This document shows, piece by piece, positions 25,601-37,150 of a stretch of DNA of 64,000 nt. The stretch comes from Artocarpus heterophyllus. Taxonomy: Eukaryota; Streptophyta; Magnoliopsida; Rosales; Moraceae. A model generated the notes under the pieces. The model saw only the letters and a program-made list of their open reading frames with translations. It did not search any database and was not told the origin of the DNA. Numbering within the stretch: the stretch's first letter is position 1; the number at the start of each line of letters is the position of its first letter. Position numbers and translations under genes: made by a program. Where the stretch lies: assembly GCA_025403435.1 (NCBI GenBank), contig CM046352.1:2020893-2084892 (forward strand), written 5' to 3'.

Positions 25601-26905
25601 GTCCCCATTGAAAGACTCGTCAAGCCGAGTATCCTCAAGGAAGTTGTAAACGTAGCCAAAGAGCCTGGGACAACGTGGATGGACTCGGTCATTCGATACC
25701 TGACCACAACCGAATTACCCGACAACCGAGAAGAAGCACATCGGCTACGCAACAGTTCGGCCCGGTATTCGATGATCAGTGGAAGATTATACTGACGAGA
25801 CTACACCACACCATGCCTGAGATGCTTGGATCCCAAAGAGGCCGAGTACCTAATGGGAGAGATCCACGAAGGACTATGCGGCAACCACTCCGGGGGACGC
25901 TCTTTAGCCCAAAAGTGCCTCCAACAAGGCTACTACTGGCCAACCATGCAGCAGGACTGTGTAAATTTTGGTCAAAAATGCCTCAAATGCCAACAATTCG
26001 CTAGAATTCTCGGCTCTCACGTCGAGCCGCTCACTCTAGTGACTTCGACATGGCCATTTGCAAAGTGGGCCATCGACTTGATCGGACCCCTCCCTCTAGG
26101 CCGATCGTAATTCAGGTACTGCATCGTGGCCATAGATTATCTTACCAAGTGGATCGAGGTTGAACCCTGTACCAACATGACCGAAGCCAAGTGCACCAAC
26201 TTCGTGTGGAAGAACATCATTTTCCGGTTCGGAATCTCGCACACGATTGTGATCGACAACGCGAAGCAGTTTGAATCTTCAGGTCTCCTCGGTCTATGTG
26301 AGAGGCTCGGCATTAGGAATGTCTTCTCCTCCCCGAGCTACCCATAGAGTAACAACCAGGTGGAGGCCGTGAACAAGACAATCAAAGACAACCTAAAGAA
26401 AAAACTCAAGGGGCTCAAAGGTGCGTGGATTGACAAACTCCCACAAGTGCTTTGGGCATACCGAACAACTGCCCGGACAGCGACCGGTGAAACATCGTTC
26501 TCCCTCGTATACGAAGCAGAGGCTATCATCCCAGCCAAGGTAGCGTTGCCTAGCTTCAGAATTGAACAGTACGAGGAGACGCTGAATGTAGAGTTGATGA
26601 TGACTGAGCTCGATCTACTCGAAGAAAAAAGAAACCGAGCAGCGGTTCATAACACAGCTCGAAACCAGGTAGTAGCTCGGTATTACAACAAGAGAGTTCA
26701 GACCGGAAGTTTTAAAGTTGGGGACTTGGTATTGAAGAAGATCACGGTTCAACAGCCCGGCCTCAGGTCCTTTGGTCCAAAGTGGGAAGGTCCGTTTAGG
26801 GTCAATGACATCGTATGACCGGGCACGTACAGATTATCCGACATGGAAGGGAATCAGCTCGGACATCCTTGGAATGCCCAGCTCCTAAAAAGATTCTTTT
26901 GTTAA
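22654..26905 (+). pseudogene. Tat pol: zinc-finger region, protease, RT, RNase H, archaeal-type RNase H, integrase, decayed
   Basis: Domains in order: CEFHKDVGHSTRECIQLKDQ (22680-22740); protease ALIDNDSSADILF (23130-23175, with the usual Gly of the active-site motif replaced by Asp); RT in 23515-24792 with FMDAYSGYNQ (residues 203-212 of that segment) and catalytic YVDD (267-270); RNase H; archaeal-type RNase H LHVDGSSYVDRSGAGLILTH with NNEAEYEALLAGL (25200-25400); integrase with CLKCQQFA zinc residues, AIDYLTKWIEVEP and NNQVEAVNKTIK (25826-26818). The natural end is TAA at 26903. In-frame stops at 23065, 23485, 24790, 24841, 24904, 24976, 25069, 25129, 25402, 25520, 25793, 26108, 26345 and 26816 break it. 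Only one frameshift (about 25430-25450) was found. Without those lesions the domain set would be complete. Confidence 0.9.
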
Positions 26906-27818
26906 ACTCAGAGCCAGAAACTCCTTTTTTGACCTCTGGCCAAAATTCTTTTGTAACTAGACCTGTCGAATAGGACTAGAAAAATCCATGTACATATCAC
27001 ATTAATAGAATACAACTTTCCTACACCATTTCACTTGAGCAATGTGTTTAAAGGAAACGTGGATCCAAAATGCCGTAAATCTAGCTCAGAGGACAAGACA
27101 ATAACTCCCGACAGGGGAGAGCCATCCTGATTAACCGGGCTGGGGGGATGGTCGGTATACCGACCTTAGGTCTGTCGCCGTACAGATAACCCAATAAGTT
27201 GCTTTGCACAATAGCGTGCCCGATGAGTCCTACACTTGTAAAGCTTCTTCAAAACTTAAACAAGTCTAGGGGGCAACAGGGTAAGGGTAGTCATACACCG
27301 TTTGTGCTTTATCCGACCGAGATAAAGAACCTAAAACTGCTCGGATTAACTAAGCAGACAAGGATAACTACTCGGATGAACTGAGAGAACAGAGGTGCTA
27401 TTCACCTCTACTCGGACAACTCGATAGCCCTGCCAAGATCAGAAACCTGAAACCCACTCGGATGAACTGAGCGGACAAGAAAAACTACTCGCACCAACTA
27501 AGAAAACGGGGGATATCACCTCTGCTCGGGTAGCTTGATAGCTATCGAGACAAAACTGGGTCCCAACCTGGAATCCTTCCCGAGGAACATCTAACTTGGC
27601 AGTTTATAATGGTAACCGTAAGTTCGAGGAATCCCTCATGTCGAAGCAAGAACATAATAACTCGAGAACACTCGCACTCAGAAAATAATGTAGAGCAAAA
27701 ATGCATTCAACAATCCGAGAAGAGTAAAACGGGAAATAAACTTTTATTTATCGGGGAGGTAAAATAGACCGGACACCTCCTGAGCCTGCACACAAAAAAA
27801 AAAAAAAACAAAATGAGT
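26906..27818 (+). repeat. Tat 3' untranslated region with imperfect tandem repeats
   Basis: Between pol and the antisense gene, a unit of about 120 bases containing CTCGGATGAACTGAG, a gap, then CACCTCTRCTCGG and GATAGC is present at least twice (about 27350-27430 and 27458-27545), with further CTCGGA..AACTRAG fragments before it at 27340. Ogre/Tat elements are known for tandem repeats in this position. An A-run lies at 27789-27807. Confidence 0.55.
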
Positions 27819-30177
27819 CTAAGCCTGGGTCTCGCCCCCAGCTGTGTCCTCCTTGCCTCCGCCTCCGGCTGTGCTCTGCCCATCCCTATCGTCATCGCCA
27901 TCTACCACGACGACCTCATCCTCCTCGCCCTGCTGCTGCTCGGCAGCGCCTTGATCAGGCTCAACAATGACCGACCAATCGAAGCCCGTGGCCTCGAGGT
28001 GTTGCCTGATCAGATGTTCGCGAAGGTTGGTCATACCGTAATAGTAGATGTCGGCATATTCTGGGGATGCCTTGAACTTGTCCACCTCTCGAGACAGACG
28101 CCCTAGTAGCTCATCCACAAGGTGCTGATGCTCGGCCTGGAGAGATGTCAGCTGCCATTTAAACCGTGCAGCTTCATTCTTGGCCTCTCTAGCCTGCCTC
28201 AAAGCCTCCTCGGCCTCGGCCTTAGCCTTCCTGGGCTTCCTCCTAAGCCTGAGAAAGAGACTCCTGGGCCTGAGAAAGAGACTCCTTGCCTTGGTCTAGC
28301 TCAATGTTCCTGGTATCGAGCTTCTTATCTGCATCCAACTTCTTGAGGATGGTCTTTTTGTGCATCTCCTTCTCCTTATGGATATCTTTCATCCCGGAGG
28401 AGTGGACCATGTGCAGCACAGCACTCACCTGCAAAAGTCAAGACGTCAGTGCTCGGTAGTATGATAAAAGAAATTTAACTGACCAGTTCAGACGAATACT
28501 TACGGAGGCAGCGGCTCGGAAGGCCGTATTACAGAGGCTCTAGAAGTCCTCTCCGCGGATGTTCATAAAGAAGTCGTCCCGCGGCATCACATCCCCGAGA
28601 CGATCGAGGACGATGCCGCGGTAGTCCAGGTGCCTTCTCTACGGATCCTCGGACGAGCCTCTAGCCGTCTCATCGGTTGTCGTCACCTCCGGCGCGACCC
28701 TGGTCGGTTGAGGTGGAGGTGGTTGTACTTGGACTGATGTTGAGACTTGCTCGGGGTGAGGGGGAAGCTCGGGCCTAGGCGTCTGCTTACGCTTCTTCCC
28801 AGTCGCGACGGCCTTGCCCTTCTGCTTTCTTAGGCTCTCCATCAGAGCCCGTCTACTAGCGTGGGAGCTCGACGCCAACGACATCTCTGCACAATGAAAC
28901 CTCACAATCAAATCGAGGATGGCAAAAAGAATAGGGGAAAAACAAAAATAAAACTCAGGGTTGACCTCCGATCCGGAGCTAGCGAGACGGGTATAGGAGC
29001 CGAATCACGTCCTCGAGGCCCTCGTCGGCAACGGGTGGCCCCGCATCGAAGGAGCCACTAGACGAGTCCTCGAAACTGGACGATGAAGGCTCCCTCATCG
29101 GCCACCCGGATCGGGAAGTGCTTGGTCCTGGGACGTCAACTACTCCAGGCCGAGCAAGAGTAACCTGCCTGGAACTCTGGGCAGGACGGACAGTTTGAGG
29201 ATTTATTCTGCTGGATTCTCCGAACCAGCCATAACCGGATAAAGTGTCCTTCCTTAAAAGGAAAGACTGCTGCCTGGTCGACTCTGGCTTTTCAAACAGG
29301 TCTTCGACTGCCCTGATCACGCGGCTCGGCGCCGAAGGTCGCTTGGTCCACACATGCCCCTGCTCGAACGACGTCGGTACGTGTTGGTCTGCAGGGATGG
29401 TCTCACCGGCTCAGGCTAGATAATTCCCCCCGATGTAGAACCATTCGAACTTCCATAGTTTGTCCGAGTCGGGGTTACCCAAGATGAAATCTTTTCGAAA
29501 GCCGGTGACGTAGTACCAACCGGACTATCGAGGAAGCTTTTTCATCTTGTACACTTGCTTGAAAAGCTTCCAGCGGCATCTCGGTGTCCCGGTGGTACCT
29601 CCATAATATGTACATCTCGATCAGTGACCTGTAGCTGTTCGGGTTTAGCTAAGCCGGGCACACGTTGAAATCATTAAGTGCCCGGCGGAGAAAGGGGTGG
29701 AACGAAGACGCAGCCCAGCCTTGAAGAACTCGACATAGAGCGTGATGCATCCCTCCGGCGCGTCTAAAGGTGAATCTCTCTCGTCGGGAACGGTGAGAGT
29801 CACGTCGTCCGGGATGCCGTACTCGACGCGTAGACTCTCCAGCTGTGACTCCGTGATGGCGCTTGTGTAGCCCGCCATTGAGGTTTGCCCAGGCTGGGTT
29901 ACCCGATACGCCATCACTCCTCGGACGTGGGTGACCTGAACCTCTTGCTCCATCTCTGGCTGCTCCGCCTCCGCCTCCTCGGCTGCCTATTCCTCATCTG
30001 AAACATCAACCATTATCACCCCTGCAACTTGGATTGGGTCTCCGGCGTCTCGGCTGGATGTGCTCGGGGCATCCTCGCACGTTGGCATCTCAGCCCTCTC
30101 CTTGGGAAAACTCGGGATGAGCCCGCGGTAGCCGACCAGGAGACCTCTACATTTTGAGAATCGCTCAAATCACTCAT
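27819..30177 (-). pseudogene. Antisense gene of the Tat element (gypsy-type transposon domain), decayed
   Basis: Reading leftward from ATG at 30177 (MSDLSDSQNVEVSW), the segments are: acidic N-terminus; 29953-29645 with LRVEYGIPDDVTLTVPDE and GCITLYVEFFKAGLRL; 29644-29400 with SLIEMYILWRYH, GWYYVTGF and ILGNPDSDKLWKFEWFY; 29353-28979; a basic, Pro-rich stretch (28911-28639); a coiled-coil region (28434-27900, repeats of AQESLSQ); and an acidic tail. The 29.4-30.0 kb part resembles the plant putative gypsy-type transposon family (Pfam Transposase_28), known as antisense genes in Tat elements such as maize Grande. Stops such as CCGGCT|TAG, CCTCGA|TAG and CTAGCC|TGA each fit CAG or CGA with one C-to-T change. 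Function is unknown. Confidence 0.65.
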
Positions 30178-30558
30178 TTTGTCACCTCAGAAAAGTTACC
30201 TGCTTGGGTTCTCGGAAGCTCGGAGGAGATACAATCCTCAGGTATATAACTGTAGCTCGGCATCTAAAACTCTTCGGGTGCAAAAATTTTGAAAATGAAG
30301 TGAAAATAACAGAGAGGATGACCCTATTTATAGCCATTTCAGGCGAGAATTCGGGCACGAAAAACCAGGAGGCGCAATCATTATGCCTGTCAGGCGACAC
30401 AGACGGCCACAACGCAACACGCGTCCTCTATCTGATTCGCGTGTCCTTTCGCCTCACCCCTCTTTGAAGTGTCGTTTGGCCTTCTTTCTTTAAGCCGACC
30501 TCACCCATTCGGCATAGTCCACCCGGCCGAACACCGACCAAGTGAACTGGGGGGCTAA

Positions 30559-31191
30559 TGTTGAGGGTGAGCTCGACGCCACCGTCGAGGAAGTAAACTT
30601 CGGTGGTCGGCTAATGAGCTTGGCAGAACACCGGCAAGCTTGCTATCGGCCCCCGATGCGTCATATACCTTTCCGAGGTGCCTCCCAGGCATCCAAGGCC
30701 ACGCCCCAAGTAGGCCGCCACCTCGAAATATACAGTAGCTTGGGTCGGTCCAATCTTACTTGCAAGCAGGCTGCTACTCGCCATTATAGGCCAACACAAG
30801 GCAGATAACTCGTCATCCGATGAAGTCCAATCCGTCGGACAAGGGGCGCGACGCTTGTCACATACTGCCTGACACGCCTTGATGTGACACCTAGGTAGTG
30901 GGTAAAACCCGCCTTACACCCGATCCAAGTGGTGGCCTATAAATAGGATGCATTTATGGAATTCTAGAGAGACTTCTTCTTCACACCTAACTAGCTGTCG
31001 ACCTCTGCCGAGCAAACCCTGCGTTGAGCATCGGAGAGCCCTTGTCTATCGACTAACCCTTCTATTTTCTCCGAAGCATCCCTCATCTTACAGGTATGTT
31101 CCCCCGAGCGGAGGCGAATTCAAGGAGAGGTCGGACCGTGCGTAGTTGCATGTGGTGTTGGTCCGACGCCGGATCACGGTAAGCATCAACA
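30559..31191 (+). repeat. 3' LTR of the Tat element
   Basis: 633 bp, starts TGTTGAGGGTGAGCTCGA and ends GTAAGCATCAACA, immediately after a G-rich polypurine tract at about 30546-30558. Confidence 0.92.
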
Positions 31192-31318
31192 ATAGTATAA
31201 AACTCTTATATATTATAGTAATAAAAAAAATAAGCTATAGTATAAAGCTATTTATATTCTATAGTTTTCAATTAAAAAATTTTAATTTTGATCACCTTTT
31301 TTGAATACCCTATTAATC

Positions 31319-31800
31319 TTTTTATAGGAAATAGCAACTCATAATCTTCCCAAACTTAAAGTGAATGAACCCATTGAAGACCTTAGGCCCATATCTTTTG
31401 GGCTTAGTCGTCCCAGTTTTTTCTCTTTTTATTTCTTTTTTAATTTTTGAAGAATTATGTGATAATAAAATAAAATAAAATTATATTAGGCTAATAAGAT
31501 ATCAGTTAGCTCAATTTGATAAAAACATGATGCATACGGTATCTTTTTTGTACTTTTTTTTTGTTCTCTCTTACTCTTACCTGTAACAATTTAAGGAGAG
31601 GAAACATTAGCCCCCTTTGGTTTTATTGTCAAATTTAGAAATATTTTTGCACGTTTTTCAAGAAAATTTTTTTAAAAACACTCGTAGCATAATTCTTAAA
31701 AAATTCTCATTTGTCAAAACAAAAACATTTTTACCATAAAAACAATACCAAACGGCCTCATTATATCAACACTAGTTTAATTTTTTTTTATTGTGCTAAC
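31319..31800 (+). repeat. Intron duplication, copy A (interrupted by a MITE)
   Basis: TTTTATAGGAAATAGCAACT through CCCATATCTTTTGGGCTT, AAGATATCAGTTAGCTCAAT, ACATGATGCATA and ACTAGTTTAATTTTTTTT is repeated in the same order at 32173-32490. Spacing between copies is about 853 bases. Copy A contains a 151 bp insertion at 31610-31760. Confidence 0.75.
31610..31760. mobile_element. MITE (family 2), PIF/Harbinger-like
   Basis: Ends GCCCCCTTTGGTTTTA and ATACCAAACGGCCTCA are imperfect inverted repeats, flanked by TTA on both sides (31607-31609, 31761-31763). The duplicated intron segment at 32459-32463 has a single uninterrupted CATTATATC, which is the empty site. A second copy of the family lies at 53990-54144. 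Confidence 0.75.
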
Positions 31801-32172
31801 GTTATGGATTGATAATATAAACAATATTACATTAAGTTAATGATATTTATTTTTTTATTGCTTCTTGTATTATTTGAAATTATATTGTAAGTAATTTAAT
31901 GACACTAATTTTTTTGTTTTAAGTTACATTGTAATTAGTTAAGTATATCTATATTTCTCTAATATTATTTTTTTTCAAGAACTCAACTATAAGAAAAATA
32001 AGGAGATCTGTTAAAAAAACTAAATACATGATAAAGTCTACTTTGAGGGTATTTTTAGATTCTCAATAAATATAATTCAAAATAAGAAACATAAAAGTGA
32101 TATTTGTAAAACAAAGACAAATTTTAAATCACTTCTTGAAAAATAGTCGCATTATATAATTTTTACTTAATC

Positions 32173-32490
32173 GTTTTATAAATATCAACTCATAATTTTC
32201 CCAAAATAAAAGAGAGTGAATCCATTCAAGACCTTAAGCCCATATCTTTTGGGCTTTTAATTATCTCCTTTTTTCTCTTTTTATTTCTTTTTTATTTTTC
32301 CAAAAGAGTTATGTGATGTTAAAATATGATAAAATTGTATCAAGTTAATAAGATATCAGTTAAACTCAATTTGATAGAAACATGATGCATATAGTATCTT
32401 TTTTGTACTTTCTTTTGGTTGCCTCGTACTCTTATATGTAACAATTTAACAGGGAAAACATTATATCAAAACTAGTTTAATTTTTTTTTT
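32173..32490 (+). repeat. Intron duplication, copy B (empty site)
   Basis: Partner of 31319-31800 without the MITE. The copies differ by many point changes and small indels, so the duplication is old. Confidence 0.75.
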
Positions 32491-32578
32491 ACTTTTTTTT
32501 AATAAATTTGAATTAGATTTTCAAACAAACTATTAATTATTTTCTTAGGAGTAATATAAAAACTAAAAACAGAATGAT

Positions 32579-32579
32579 A

Positions 32580-32615
<36 letters not shown>

Positions 32616-32640
32616 GCATATAATATATGTATATGTATTA
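32579..32640. repeat. TG/TA microsatellite
   Basis: (TG)5 followed by about (TA)13 and mixed TATG units, directly beside the exon 4 donor of the peroxidase pseudogene. Confidence 0.9.
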
Positions 32641-33664
32641 CCTAAAAGAGCGACTGTTCCTTCAGTATCAATACCAACGGATTGAAACCGGGAAAGCGCT
32701 AATGACATTGAATCGTTGCGATTTGGCATGAAGTCATCCACAACACCTGCATAGCTTTCCCTACTGTCCTTTCCTTTTCATCTAAATTCGTGGTCCTCCC
32801 AACTACATAAATTAGTTTTCACATCCAGAATTTTATTTTCTTTTCATTTAGACCACATAGTATACCAAAATTTAACATATACAAAATTTAATTTCTTATT
32901 CAATGAAAGTATATCAATATTAATAATGTTATACCACGACAACGCGGTCCCTAGCAGAAAGAGCCACAATATCTGTGTAAAAAACCGTGAGAGGGCATTC
33001 CTTCTCCAGAACCGTCTTCTCCGATTCGATCCCTCACAGGACTAAAATACAATATGAACACCAAACATAATTAGAAGATTGTTAAAATGGACAGAGGGGA
33101 GTCGTGCCCATTCTCTCTCTGAGCACGAGCATGAACATAAAAATTTAAGACCGAATAAATGTACATGACAGGACGATATATTAAAAAATAAGTGATTATT
33201 ATAAAAATGGCTTTTTTTTTTTGGGTGATGGGAATGTAAATATTTACCTTGACCATGCAAACATGGAAGAGATTTCTAACCCAATAGTTGGCTGTGTTTC
33301 CATGTTTATTGTATAGATTGATGACTTGTTGCTTGATGATCTCTTCAGCTTTTGGGCAACTTTCGGCGGAGTAGTTTAACTGAAGTTCACTTTTGCGTAC
33401 ATAAACATAAAATTAATTAACTCAATGAGAAAATGTAAATATAATAGAATCATTATTAATGTATAAATTCTGATAAATTGCAAAAAGGAATTTTACCAGA
33501 ATGGCATTGCAACAGAAATGAGAGCAACAATAATATGAAGCTCAAGAAAGAGTATATAGCTTCATGTTGGAGGCCATAATATTTGCTCAAACTAAATTAG
33601 CTCTTGAGTAATTAAGTAGCCAGAAGCAATTGGCTTCTTGTACTATGTTTGGGCTATTTTCAAG

Positions 33665-33676
33665 CCTTTATATAGG
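33665..33676 (-). promoter_or_regulatory. TATA box of the peroxidase pseudogene
   Basis: Minus-strand CCTATATAAAGG lies about 90 bases upstream of the ATG at 33577, a normal distance for a plant promoter, so the locus may still be transcribed. Confidence 0.5.
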
Positions 33677-36238
33677 AATGTTTAAGTGGACAACCGATGG
33701 GAAAAAGAAGGAGATAGCAATAAACGACAACGACAACAAGTATGTGTTTTAGTATAATTTTTGCAAATACAATTAATGACCGAACAATTTGATGATGTTT
33801 GTTAAACATTTTGATATTGTTTGTTAACAAAGGAAATAGTACTTCGATTTATTAGCTATAATTGTTTTATTGTATTAGAAAAATGTTATGCTACAAGCCT
33901 ACTATAATACATTTTTTGTTTTTTTTTTAATGAATAATAAATTGCAGAGTTTTATGCCGAAGTTGACATTACACGTGGCTGAAAATTCACTAGAGACCAC
34001 TATATCAAAAAAGAAAATAGGAAAATTCACTAGGGACAGGATTACTTTATAATCAATGAGTGACAAGGAATGGATTCCCAAGAAGGACTTCATAAATGGA
34101 CAGCCAAAGATTATTATAAACACTTTATAGTAACAAAGTAGAGAAATATTAACATAATTAATTGGCATAAAAAATTATTATAAACAGTTAAAAATAAAAG
34201 GAATAATTTATTTATTTAAAAAAACTTAGATAAAAAGGATTTAAATTTACATTTTATAATAGAGTCAGGTAAATAATTATCATTAAGTTAAACCTGTATC
34301 GAATAGTTTTTTTTTATGTATATATTAATAAACTTCTGAACCCCCACTATGAGATTATATATGTACCTATGGTACATGCCACTGCCCTACCCTAAAATAA
34401 AAGAAAGAAAAAAAAATCATTATAAATCAATTTCACAACAAAATTTAACAAAAGTATGATGTGGTTAGTACAATTAGTAGTCGGTGTTAGTGAGGATCAA
34501 CCTCTAAAATTGGATTGCGATGTCAACCCTCATTGATTAAAAAAAAAAATAGTGGTGAAACAATTATTGTTATTCTCTTTTGCAAATTACTAATCCACAA
34601 AACTAAGACCGCCAATAAGTTTACAAGGGTGAGAAATTAACACTTCTATGATAATAGATTAGTGGGCATTTTAGTATTAAAAACTAGTGTGGTTGAAAGT
34701 TTGTCTTTAGCTAACTAAATTAATTACAAGTTTCATTTTCCTCGAAATTTAGTGATCTATATTTCTTTCTTGCTGGCTTGACATCGTTAACAATGAATTT
34801 TTAGTTGTAATAACTATGTATAGTACATCATAAAATCAATTATATGGAAAGAGCTACTGTATAAACCGGTTCAGATTGTGACACTATGATGTCCTTGGTT
34901 TTGAGCTTCATTTTGTTGGTAATACATGATGAACTTTGCTTCTTTTATTTTACTTTTTAAGGAGGAATTATATTCAACCAAACAAAAGATACAAACATCC
35001 ATGATTGACCCTCTAGTACACAAATGAGACTGAATTCATCAGTAAAATATGATGAACGTTAAGAAGAAAAATGTCCTCTAAGATCGGACAATAGAAATTC
35101 CCTTGGCATATTAATAATGGAGCACACATAAATCTTATTTTGATAAGACTTCTATAATTGGAGACCTTTGATTGATCGAGAGCCAGTGACCTACTAAGGC
35201 CACCACCAACTCCACGTAAACATAAGTCTAACAAACATTGCCATGACATAGATTTGACAGATCACAAACAAACTAAAAAATTGAGGAAACTACCTATGTT
35301 ATTACATATTTGAAACAAAAAGGAAATCTCAATTTACAAAAAATACTGTTAGGTAGAAACAACATTGCCATTATTCGACATAATTATCATCCACAAAAAA
35401 AAAAAAAAAAACCCTAGCAATATGGGAAGAACCATCAAAGATAAGCCGGTCCATGCCACTAAAGAGGCTGAGAAATATAGAGCCACAATAAGCCCGAACC
35501 ATAACAGACAGAGCACCACCACTCTATTGCATGAGTCGAATTCCAAAAGTTAAAAAGCCACCGGAAAGACGATATCTCTAACAGATTGGTTGAAAAGCCA
35601 TCGGCTCCCCCTCCTCCGCCTAGTTAAAGCCCAACTTCTTCGACCACGAGATCATACTTATCTCTAGATTTTTCACTGTGGAACTCAGAGTTCCATCTCT
35701 AGGGTCAAGAATCACGAAATAGTGCTGTTGTCAGATTCCAATCCTAAAAAAGAGGCATGGACAAAGAAACCTTAAGCACAACGAGATAGTATATATGTAT
35801 CTATATGTATTAACTTCGCTTCTTTTAATTAATGTAGCTTGTTGACCAGTATAACAAGTAATTCCAATAAAACTAGAAAATATATTGACCAATATGCTAT
35901 CTTATCTAATTTTTGCAAATGGGTTTGCAGCTAACTAATAGTAAGTAACAACAAAGTCGAACAATATGGAATAATAGCAATATTTTTTTTGGATAAATAC
36001 AAATAATAGCAAATTTAAGTTTTTTTAATTATTAATTGAGAGCTAAAAAAAAACGTGTGGTAGAACTGACATTTTGACGTTACTAATAGGTTTTGTTATT
36101 TTAAATTTGGATTAATTTTTCAAGAATTAAATCTATGACTGAAAATAATTTTAATGTCATGCGCCATAAATTTTTAACGTATACAATACTATACCATTGA
36201 AAAATTAATTCAATACTTACAATAACAGGACCAATACA
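33677..36238. other. Intergenic, no gene recognised
   Basis: AT-rich. A minus frame at 35349-35546 is hydrophobic through a T-run and is not convincing. No transposon ends were recognised before the solo LTR. Confidence 0.5.
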
Positions 36239-36774
36239 TGTGACGACCCGCCTTTTCGGGCAGTCACTTTACTTTCATAATCATCGTTTCCTAAACAGTA
36301 ATCTTACTTACTTAGTAAGAGAATACTGTAATAAATTTTTTTTTTCTTTAAACGTTCTTTAAAAATAATACGACCTCTGTCGCATTTCAAGTTGAGACCT
36401 CGCTCAACACTTGCTCTTAAAATCATTTCAAATCATTTCTTAAAACTTAATAAAAAACATTTATTAAATCATAGTTTAAAACTTTACTTTATAATTACAT
36501 AAAACAGTTCGTAAACTGTATCTTAAAACTTTGAATACAATTCTTAGAACCTCCTTGAATTTCTTTAAAACTTTGAAAACACTACATTAAATAGTGGAAA
36601 ACCTTTTCTTTGCATAGCGGAAGCAAACAGTGATGGTATCCATACCCAAATCTTCGCATCTATCCTCCGCAGCACCCAGCTCTTCTAGCGGGTCCTATTG
36701 GTCACCCATAAATTACCTACAGCATGAAAAACTTTTAATGAGCTTTCGCTCAGCAAGTTCAAACATATTCTCAC

Positions 36775-37150
36775 AAAGCATTTAAACATGCTTTAAAAAC
36801 TTTTCTCATGAAAACCTTTCTCTTGAAACATTCTTCAAGAACGTTTTCCATAAACATTTCTGAAAACGTTCTTCATAAACGTTTTCTATAAAACATTTCT
36901 GAAACGTTTTGCATAACGTTTTTCGTAAAACATTTTTGAAACATTTTTCTTAAAACGTCATTCGTAAACCTTTTCTTGAAAACATGAAATGTTTTTCATA
37001 AGCATTTAATGTAAAACCTTTCTCTTAAAACATTTCTTGAACGTTTTTCTTAAAACGTCATTCATAAACCGTTTCTTGAAAACATGAAAATGTTTTTCAT
37101 AAACATTTATCGTAAAACCTTTCTCAAAATGTCTTTCATGACATGACATA
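36775..37150. repeat. Imperfect AAACGTTTTTC array inside the solo LTR
   Basis: Roughly a dozen imperfect units combining GAAAACGTTTTTC, ATAAACATTT and TTAAAACGTCATTC, 20-30 bases each. Confidence 0.6.

Larger units (their letters stand above)
20535..31191 (+). mobile_element. Complete Ty3/gypsy Tat-lineage retrotransposon (10.66 kb, decayed)
   Basis: Two 633 bp LTRs (20535-21167 and 30559-31191) both begin TGTTGAG and end CATCAACA, flanked by ACAGT and ATAGT (5 bp duplication with one transition). A primer binding site starting TTTTGGCGCTAGAAGG follows the 5' LTR, and a polypurine tract (ACTGGGGGGCTAA) precedes the 3' LTR. Gag, protease, RT, RNase H, a second archaeal-type RNase H and integrase occur in that order, then a long antisense gene. 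The second RNase H and the antisense gene are hallmarks of the Tat/Ogre/Retand lineage. A hand count gives about 54 LTR differences (roughly 8.5 percent), about 46 of them transitions, so this is an old copy. Confidence 0.92.
20485..31312. mobile_element. Tourist-like MITE (family 1) split by the Tat element
   Basis: The left 50 bases (20485-20534, AAAGATGTTTAAA...GTTACAGT) and the right 116 bases (31197-31312, TATAAAACTCTTATA...GAATACCCTA) together have the ends and internal blocks of the family 1 MITEs. TTA flanks both sides (20482-20484 and 31313-31315). The LTR element sits between the two pieces, so the MITE was in the peroxidase intron first. Confidence 0.55.
19424..33577 (-). pseudogene. 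Class III peroxidase pseudogene (PER21-like), split by a 10.66 kb retrotransposon
   Basis: Five exon remnants lie in order on the minus strand: 33577-33497 (signal peptide), 33389-33248 (NYSAESCPKAEEIIKQQVIN ... WVRNLFHVC), 33041-32938 (EKECPLTV...DIVALSARD), 32802-32642 (LGGP ... SVGIDTEGTVALLG) and 19823-19424 (GAHSVGRVHC ... NNPLTGDQGEVRKDCRFVN). Exon 4 ends ...CTTTTAG|GTAAT and exon 5 starts after TTAATCCAG, restoring LLGAHSVG in phase, so the two belong to one gene across a 12.8 kb intron. Family proteins are secreted haem peroxidases. Lesions: frameshift with early TGA in exon 1; FHDC changed to FHVC; loss of the SCDASLLL segment and about 20 further codons in exon 3; TAG and frameshift at the start of exon 4; one-base deletion near 19772 in exon 5. 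The conserved His of GAHSVG is kept. Resemblance to Arabidopsis PER21 is from memory of the family. Confidence 0.85.

Noticed and set aside
34990..35800. Possible LINE or gene fragment
   Set aside because: The short hydrophobic frames come from homopolymer tracts, and no RT or other motif was found.
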